In this document: piece by piece, positions 31,487-35,856 of the stretch
Layout of the letters: every line of letters starts with the position of its first letter
How positions within the stretch are numbered: position 1 is the first letter of the stretch
Assembly: GCA_018303885.1 (NCBI GenBank)
Contig: JAGVXG010000001.1
Span: 75,746 to 111,601, forward strand
Source: Candidatus Pacearchaeota archaeon
Lineage (GTDB): Archaea; Nanobdellota; Nanobdellia; Pacearchaeales; GW2011-AR1
Direction: 5' to 3'
Length of the DNA: 35,856 bases
Notes under the pieces: generated by a model
What the model was told of the DNA's origin: nothing
The model's input: only the letters and a program-made list of their open reading frames with translations
Databases searched by the model: none
Made by a program: the position numbers and the translations under genes

Positions 31487-32998
31487 ATGACAAGAGAAGA
31501 AGACAGAGAAAGGGAAATACAACAGCTGAAAGATATTGCTTTAAGAGCTAGAGAAAAATTATCGGAAGCAGAGGAATTTATAGTTCATGTAACTCGTCCG
31601 CCATTTATTTATGGAACAGTTATTAGTGTTAATGAGGATTCTGTAGATGTCGATGTTAATGGAAGAGTCATGGAAGTTGGTTATAATCCTGAAATTTTAG
31701 ATGAACTTATTCCTGGTGCTGGTGCGAGACTAAATCCAGAGACTTATGCAGTTATTGAAACAAGAGAAAGAAAAGGGGGAAACATTTTAACAAGTATAGA
31801 AGAAATTTTAGAAGATGGAAGCGTTGTGGTGAATGTTGGGGGAAGACGACAAGTTTTGAAAACCGAAGAAGAAGTTAGAGAGGGAGATAGAATTACTGTT
31901 GACCCAAATTTTCGTATAATCTTACAAAATTTTGGTAAGAAGTCTAATCAACATCATGTTGCGGAAATTCCTATTGTTCCTTGGAGTAAAATTGGTGGTT
32001 TGGAATCAGCAATACAATCTTTAAGAGACGCGATAGAAGAACCGTTTATTTATAAGGATATTTATGCTAGATACGGCAAAAGAGCGCCAAAAGGAGTTTT
32101 GTTACATGGACCTTCTGGATGCGGCAAAACATTATTGGGTAAAGCAGTTGCTTATAATCTATCAGAGAGATTAAAAAAACAGGGAGGCCAATCAAACGGG
32201 AATGGTTATTTCTTAAGTGTGAAAGGTCCAGATTTAAAAACTATGTGGTATGGGGAATCAGAAAGAGGAATAAGAGAACTTTTTTCAACAGGTAGAGAAA
32301 ATTCAAGGCAAACTGGGGATGTAACTGTAATGTTCCTGGATGAAGCAGAGTCTTTATTCGGAAGAAGGGGAAGCAAGATGGGAGGAGGACATATAGACGA
32401 CTCTTTAGTTAATCAGTTTTTGGCAGAGATGGATGGCATGGAAGCAAATCATAATATTGTTTTGATATTGGCAACAAATAGGGCAGATATGATTGATTCT
32501 GCAGTTTTAAGACCTGGCAGAATAGATAAAAGAATTAGGGTGGGAAGACCAAATAATCAAGATTCTGTTAGAGATATATTTGGAATTCATCTTGGTGGAA
32601 TGCCCGTTTATGGTAACGGAGCTACACGGGATGACCATAATACCCTTGCCCTTGCAAAATATGCAAGCGAACATTTATTTGGAAGCGAGTATCCTATTTT
32701 TGATGTAAGATTCAGAGAGGGAGACTTTGCTTATGTTGGAATGGAGCATTTAACAAGTGGTGCAATGATAGAATCAATTTCTCAAAGAGCAGCAGGAAAA
32801 GCAATTAAAAGAGAAATAGGCGGGAAAAAAGAAGGCTTGACAAAAGATGATTTAACTGATTCGATTAGAGACGAGTATTCTGAATTTAAAGATTTAGCAG
32901 TTTGTGATGCAGATGATTTAAGAGAAATATTCCCTAAAAGATATGATTCTATTGCTGAACTAAATAGATCATACAATAGAGGGAAACATGGCCATTAA
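31487..32998 (+). CDS. Mpa/ARC-type proteasomal AAA ATPase (Pup-dependent unfoldase)
   Basis: The 503-residue protein has the Mpa/ARC order: an N-terminal coiled coil (residues 3-34, REEDREREIQQLKDIALRA), two OB-type beta domains (about 36-95 and 98-150), and one AAA domain. The AAA domain holds Walker A GPSGCGKT (208-215), Walker B VMFLDEAESLF, sensor ATNRADM and Arg-finger LRPGRID. Mpa/ARC rings bind Pup through the coiled coil and thread pupylated proteins into the 20S proteasome. The coil is shorter than in actinobacterial Mpa (whole protein near 590-610 aa). The C-terminus (YNRGKHGH) lacks the usual HbYX docking motif. The gene overlaps the Dop homologue by 11 nt and lies in a Pup gene cluster, which supports Mpa/ARC over a Cdc48 or PAN assignment. 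Confidence 0.88.
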   Translation: MTREEDREREIQQLKDIALRAREKLSEAEEFIVHVTRPPFIYGTVISVNEDSVDVDVNGRVMEVGYNPEILDELIPGAGARLNPETYAVIETRERKGGNILTSIEEILEDGSVVVNVGGRRQVLKTEEEVREGDRITVDPNFRIILQNFGKKSNQHHVAEIPIVPWSKIGGLESAIQSLRDAIEEPFIYKDIYARYGKRAPKGVLLHGPSGCGKTLLGKAVAYNLSERLKKQGGQSNGNGYFLSVKGPDLKTMWYGESERGIRELFSTGRENSRQTGDVTVMFLDEAESLFGRRGSKMGGGHIDDSLVNQFLAEMDGMEANHNIVLILATNRADMIDSAVLRPGRIDKRIRVGRPNNQDSVRDIFGIHLGGMPVYGNGATRDDHNTLALAKYASEHLFGSEYPIFDVRFREGDFAYVGMEHLTSGAMIESISQRAAGKAIKREIGGKKEGLTKDDLTDSIRDEYSEFKDLAVCDADDLREIFPKRYDSIAELNRSYNRGKHGH

Positions 32999-34235
32999 AA
33001 GAGTTATGGGCACTGAGACTGAGTACGGTATAATTGGAGGCAGTGCTTCACGAGTTCTTGATAATTACAAAGGAAAAAGTAAGACTCATGAAAACAAATC
33101 TCCAACAAATCAATCTGCAATTCCTCAGATGAGTGACGAAGGTCATTTTGGAGGAGATTATCAAGGGCAAGAAATGGATGAAAACCTCTCTCTCAGTTTA
33201 GGATTTGGAGTAACCCCAACAAGGTCTCATGGGAAGGGTTTTTATGGGGGATTTTCGCAATATTTTTGTAGAGATGAAATGTTGGCTAATGGAGCAAGAT
33301 TTTATATTGACATGGGCCACCCAGAATATTCTACGCCAGAATGTTCAAATCCACTTTCTGCTGTGGTTGCTGACAAAGCAGGAGAAAGAATTTTGGAAGA
33401 TGCATCAAATAACGGAAAAATCGCCAGAATTTTTAAGAATAATACAGATGGAACTATTTCCTATGGAGCACATGAAAATTATTTTGTCGATAGAATAAAT
33501 TTACAAGCATTTCAAAATTTGGCTGATTTTATGACTCCTTTTTTTGTTTCGAGACCAATTTTTACAGGAAGCGGTAAGATAGGTTTTGTAGACGAAAGAA
33601 GCAGAGAATTACAACGAGTAATGGGTAATGTTCTAGAAGGCTATTCTTCTTTGGAAAGTTTGGCTGTTGGAGAGTTGGCAGAGATTTATTCAAGAGTTAG
33701 AAACGGCTTGGATGAAATTATTGGAAAAATGAGGAAAGATGAATTTGTATTTCATATATCTCAACGCGCTGATTTTTTCAGTCAATTAATGGGCTTACAG
33801 ACTACTTATGACAGACCAATAATAAATACAAGAGACGAACCATTATCAGATAGAAGCAAATACTTAAGATTTCACGTTATTAATGGCGATGCAAATATGT
33901 CAGAAGTTGCTACTTATCTAAAGCTGGGAACCGCAGCACTAGCATTAGACTTATTTGAAGACAAACAGATAGAGGTTTTTCAACTAGATTCTCCAATTAA
34001 AGCGTTTCATGCAATCTCAAGAGATCCAACTCTTCAGACGCGAGTTGATGTAAAAGACCAAGGAGAAATGACTGCAATTGAAATTCAAAGAGTTTATCAG
34101 GAAGCTGCAGAGGCTGCTTATAGAGGCCGAGATGAAATGACTGATGATATTCTCAATAGATGGAAGTTTGTTTTAGATTCTCTTCAGGGAAATCCAATGA
34201 GCTTGGATAGAATTAATAGACTCTTATATGGCTAG
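32988..34235 (+). CDS. dop: Dop-like Pup deamidase/depupylase, catalytic part (N-terminal)
   Basis: The 415-residue protein shows the Dop/PafA glutamine-synthetase-like fold: MAIKRVMGTETEYGI at the start, NGARFYIDMGHPEYSTPECS with the catalytic Asp108, KNNTDGTISYGAHENYF, INTRDEPLSDRSKYLRFHVI and GDANMSEVATYLKLGT. It is more like Dop than PafA: MGTETEYGI is followed by a long loop (about residues 18-95, the Dop-loop region), and HAISRDPTL and GDANMSEVATYLKLGT match Dop. It has an extra 45-residue stretch at 201-253 before FHISQR. Dop removes the amide from Pup's last Gln and cleaves Pup from proteins. Translation stops at 34233-34235, just before the usual C-terminal domain, which is in the next frame. 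Confidence 0.9.
   Translation: MAIKRVMGTETEYGIIGGSASRVLDNYKGKSKTHENKSPTNQSAIPQMSDEGHFGGDYQGQEMDENLSLSLGFGVTPTRSHGKGFYGGFSQYFCRDEMLANGARFYIDMGHPEYSTPECSNPLSAVVADKAGERILEDASNNGKIARIFKNNTDGTISYGAHENYFVDRINLQAFQNLADFMTPFFVSRPIFTGSGKIGFVDERSRELQRVMGNVLEGYSSLESLAVGELAEIYSRVRNGLDEIIGKMRKDEFVFHISQRADFFSQLMGLQTTYDRPIINTRDEPLSDRSKYLRFHVINGDANMSEVATYLKLGTAALALDLFEDKQIEVFQLDSPIKAFHAISRDPTLQTRVDVKDQGEMTAIEIQRVYQEAAEAAYRGRDEMTDDILNRWKFVLDSLQGNPMSLDRINRLLYG
34058..34211 (+). repeat. 154-bp direct repeat, copy 1 (inside dop)
   Basis: This stretch, beginning CCAAGGAGAAATGACTGCAA, is identical to 35703-35856 except at two positions: 34061 A against 35706 G, and 34112 G against 35757 A. Both differences are silent in the shared reading frame, so the encoded residues are the same. 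The rest of the two genes is far more divergent, so recent gene conversion or an assembly problem is likely. Confidence 0.95.
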
Positions 34236-34674
34236 AACTGGAAAAAACTTAAGTGATACTGCTGTAAGAAACATTGACTTACAGTATCATGAAGTTAACA
34301 GACAAACAGGATTATTTTATATGCTTCAGTCAAGAGGATTGGTTGATAGAATGTTAACTGATGAACAAATAGAACACGCTGTTGAACATCCTCCAGAAGA
34401 TACAAGGGCATATTTAAGGGGAGAGTTAATAAGAAGAAATAGAGTTTCAAATTCTGATTGGGATAGGTTATCATTAGATGGCCATATGGCAGATGTATTA
34501 CTACCAGAACCCTTTATGGGAACTAAAACCGAAGTGGGATATTTATTTGATGGAAAAAAATTTACAAATGATCAATTAGTTGCAGAATTAAAAGAAAAGG
34601 GATATGTAGAAGAAAGAAGGTATTTTAAATTTTCAAGTAAAGGATGGGGAGGTAAAAAACATGGAAAGAAATAG
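34228..34674 (+). CDS. C-terminal domain of the Dop-like protein in a separate frame
   Basis: The 148-residue protein matches the C-terminal domain of Dop/PafA, which in other organisms is joined to the catalytic part. RNIDLQYHEVNRQTGLFYML, HAVEHPPEDTRAYLRGELIR and DVLLPEPFMGTKTEVGYLFD parallel actinobacterial Dop. Its ATG lies inside ATGGCTAG and overlaps the end of the catalytic frame by 8 nt in the +1 frame. It therefore looks like either a split enzyme made of two coupled chains or a frame-disrupted Dop. No SD precedes it. The last residues (WGGKKHGKK) overlap the Pup gene by 14 nt. Confidence 0.85.
   Translation: MARTGKNLSDTAVRNIDLQYHEVNRQTGLFYMLQSRGLVDRMLTDEQIEHAVEHPPEDTRAYLRGELIRRNRVSNSDWDRLSLDGHMADVLLPEPFMGTKTEVGYLFDGKKFTNDQLVAELKEKGYVEERRYFKFSSKGWGGKKHGKK
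34646..34653 (+). promoter_or_regulatory. strong ribosome binding site of pup
   Basis: GGGGAGGT lies 7 nt before the pup ATG at 34661, a much fuller SD sequence than most in this window, and overlaps codons of the preceding gene. It would allow high synthesis of the small modifier within the operon. Confidence 0.6.
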
Positions 34675-34849
34675 GGAATATGAAAGACTTGATCAAGGAG
34701 CTTATGACCAAGGAAACGAAATCTGCGAAGAAGGGCCTAGAGGAGAAATCAAACCTCCTGCAGGAATTGAAGATCTTCTTGGAGAAATAGACAAAGTAGT
34801 CGGCAAAAGCAATCTTTCAAGAGAATATAAACAAACAGGGGGACAGTAA
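34661..34849 (+). CDS. pup: Prokaryotic ubiquitin-like protein Pup (Gln-ending form)
   Basis: The 62-residue protein ends QTGGQ, and the stretch IEDLLGEIDKVVGKSNLSRE then YKQTGGQ parallels the C-terminal half of actinobacterial Pup (DLLDEIDDVL ... YVQKGGQ). The first half is low-complexity and acidic/Arg-rich (MERNREYERLDQGAYDQGNE), fitting Pup's disordered N-terminus, which is threaded by Mpa. The Gln end means it must be deamidated by a Dop before ligation. Length is typical (60-70). It overlaps the preceding frame by 14 nt, has a strong SD, and its TAA overlaps the next ATG (TAATG). It sits between the depupylase and second Dop/PafA genes. Independent of neighbours the C-terminal match is short, but together the case is strong. 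Confidence 0.9.
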   Translation: MERNREYERLDQGAYDQGNEICEEGPRGEIKPPAGIEDLLGEIDKVVGKSNLSREYKQTGGQ

Positions 34850-35856
34850 TGTTGCCCTCAAAAAATAAAGCACATCTAGAAGCATCAGACCAAGCTATAA
34901 GTAGCATCGCATCAAATTCAAGCCCAAAATATTCCAGAAAAAGAATTATGGGAAGTGAACAAGAGTATGGTATTTTAGTAAAATGTAGATTCTATGAAAG
35001 AGCTCGAGAAGGAATGTGTTCTCATTATGGTAATGATGGTTGTTGGGGTTTGAAAGACGGGGATCGATCATTTCAAAGAAATGGGGGGTTTTTATATGTA
35101 GACTGCGGTCACCCTGAATACGCAAGTCCAGAAACAAGTAATCCACTAGATGCTGTTTTATACGATAAAGCCGGAGAATTACTTGTTCAAAGAAAAGTTA
35201 GAGGGAATGAAGTTAGGTTATTTAAAAATAACAGAGATTCGCAAGGAAATTCTTTTGCTTCACACGAAAGTTATAGCTTATCTAGGGCTAATCTTATTTT
35301 GGCTGATTTTGATTCAATTATTAATACTACTTTGCCGTTTTTTATTTCAAGAATTATTTTTGCTGGTAGTGGGTTTATTAACCAAAGGGGGAAGTATGAA
35401 ATATCTCAGAGAGCCGGAGTAACCAAAAATGAAATATCTGGAAGGGCCACCGATAGTAGGGGGATTTTTAATACAAAAGACGACCCATTAATGAACGGAA
35501 ATAAATATGCCCGCCTTCATGTTATCAATGGTGATGCAAATAGGTCTGAACCGGCATTGTTCTTAAAATTTGGAACAATGGGATTAGTCCTTGATCTTTT
35601 TGAAGACAAAAAATTAAAACCATTCGGGGTTATAGATGGATTAGATGCCTTCCATAGAATTTCATGTGATTTAAGTTTTTCTGAAAGGTATGGTGTTAGA
35701 TTCCAGGGAGAAATGACTGCAATTGAAATTCAAAGAGTTTATCAGGAAGCTGCAGAAGCTGCTTATAGAGGCCGAGATGAAATGACTGATGATATTCTCA
35801 ATAGATGGAAGTTTGTTTTAGATTCTCTTCAGGGAAATCCAATGAGCTTGGATAGA
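34849..35856 (+). CDS. pafA: second Dop/PafA homologue, probably the Pup ligase PafA (3' end outside window)
   Basis: From ATG 34849 the frame is open to the window end (336 codons). It has the PafA/Dop signature YSRKRIMGSEQEYGI, FLYVDCGHPEYASPETSNPL with the catalytic Asp85, VRLFKNNRDSQGNSFASHES and ARLHVINGDANRSEPALFLK. Only about 36 residues lie between EYGI and NGGFLYVD, so the Dop loop is missing, as in PafA, and the RRIMGIE-like start supports a ligase. Unusual changes are TKDDP for TRDEP and HESY for HENY, and a 30-residue Ser/Lys-rich extension precedes the domain. The last 51 residues (from QGEMTAIEIQRVYQE) are identical to those of the first homologue. The C-terminal domain is beyond the window. 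The PafA assignment is inferred from loop length and gene set. Confidence 0.8.
   Translation, partial: MLPSKNKAHLEASDQAISSIASNSSPKYSRKRIMGSEQEYGILVKCRFYERAREGMCSHYGNDGCWGLKDGDRSFQRNGGFLYVDCGHPEYASPETSNPLDAVLYDKAGELLVQRKVRGNEVRLFKNNRDSQGNSFASHESYSLSRANLILADFDSIINTTLPFFISRIIFAGSGFINQRGKYEISQRAGVTKNEISGRATDSRGIFNTKDDPLMNGNKYARLHVINGDANRSEPALFLKFGTMGLVLDLFEDKKLKPFGVIDGLDAFHRISCDLSFSERYGVRFQGEMTAIEIQRVYQEAAEAAYRGRDEMTDDILNRWKFVLDSLQGNPMSLDR
35703..35856 (+). repeat. 154-bp direct repeat, copy 2 (inside the second Dop/PafA gene)
   Basis: This is the second copy of the 34058-34211 repeat, offset by 1645 bp and ending exactly at the window edge. A contig break inside or at the end of a repeat is the classic mark of assembly ambiguity, so the join at the start of this copy should be treated with caution. 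Confidence 0.95.

Noticed and set aside
31487-32998. PAN or Cdc48 identity for the AAA protein
   Set aside because: A coiled coil followed by two OB-type domains and a single AAA domain fits Mpa/ARC. PAN has one OB domain and Cdc48 has two AAA domains. The Pup gene context decides.
1-35856. CRISPR arrays, insertion sequences, integrases or prophage genes
   Set aside because: I saw no regularly spaced repeats, transposase motifs, integrase signatures or structural phage genes in the window.

Overview
The window looks like one end of a contig from an AT-rich DPANN-type archaeon (Woesearchaeota/Pacearchaeota-like is my best guess; the sequence alone does not fix the lineage). The archaeal signs are: RNA polymerase subunit Rpo7, Spt4, ribosomal proteins eS24 and eS27, a Dph6 diphthamide ligase, an Lhr-type helicase beside a metallophosphoesterase, tRNA genes without encoded CCA, and many genes with a TATA box (TTTATAAA or TTTAAATA) about 25 nt before the start codon, as expected for leaderless transcripts. 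Genes inside operons more often have Shine-Dalgarno sequences.

Layout. 1-4.2 kb: end of a membrane protein, tRNA-Ala, a glutamine-amidotransferase-like protein, an MltB-like lytic transglycosylase, Dph6, a hypothetical and ScpA. 4.3-5.3 kb: a possible structured RNA, a HicBA toxin-antitoxin pair and a small membrane protein. 5.6-8.4 kb (minus strand): information-processing cluster (PIN protein, Rpo7, Spt4, eS24, eS27) interleaved with three unrecognised small genes. 8.5-11.8 kb: a PIN protein with partner, tRNA-Trp, LemA and HtpX. 11.9-16.9 kb: an operon with a Tat-exported amidase, a two-helix membrane protein and a Tat-exported M23 peptidase, then a frameshifted membrane protein. 16.9-21.6 kb: metallophosphoesterase, VapBC, Lhr and a second HicAB. 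21.7-25.0 kb: a dimeric-barrel protein, cupredoxin, DoxX-like protein, a frameshifted VKOR-like protein and a DEAD-box helicase. 25.1-29.8 kb: a deoxynucleotide cluster with two NrdR-box-like sites, nrdR, class II nrdJ and a kinase-dCMP deaminase fusion. 29.9-31.4 kb: a tandem paralogue pair, thioredoxin, half a tRNA and tRNA-Lys.

The outstanding region is 31.49-35.86 kb. It is a tightly overlapping operon that reads as a complete prokaryotic ubiquitin-like (Pup) pathway: a Mpa/ARC-type AAA ATPase, a Dop-like depupylase/deamidase split into two overlapping reading frames, a 62-residue Pup ending in Gly-Gly-Gln, and a second Dop/PafA homologue (probably the Pup ligase) running off the window end. 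Pup tagging is known from Actinobacteria and a few other bacterial phyla. I know of no established description in an archaeon. The promoter style and AGA-rich arginine codons match the flanking archaeal genes, which argues against a chimeric contig. Odd points are the split Dop, a Mpa/ARC C-terminus without the proteasome-docking HbYX motif, and a 154-bp near-identical repeat shared by the two Dop/PafA genes that ends exactly at the window edge.

A second unusual theme is a set of three predicted exported peptidoglycan-cutting enzymes with different bond specificities (MltB, amidase, M23). Archaea lack murein, so these may act on neighbouring or host bacteria. Three genes (VKOR, the 15.9-kb membrane protein and Dop) are interrupted by a frame change. 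Two of those sit in runs of five G or C, so sequencing error is possible.
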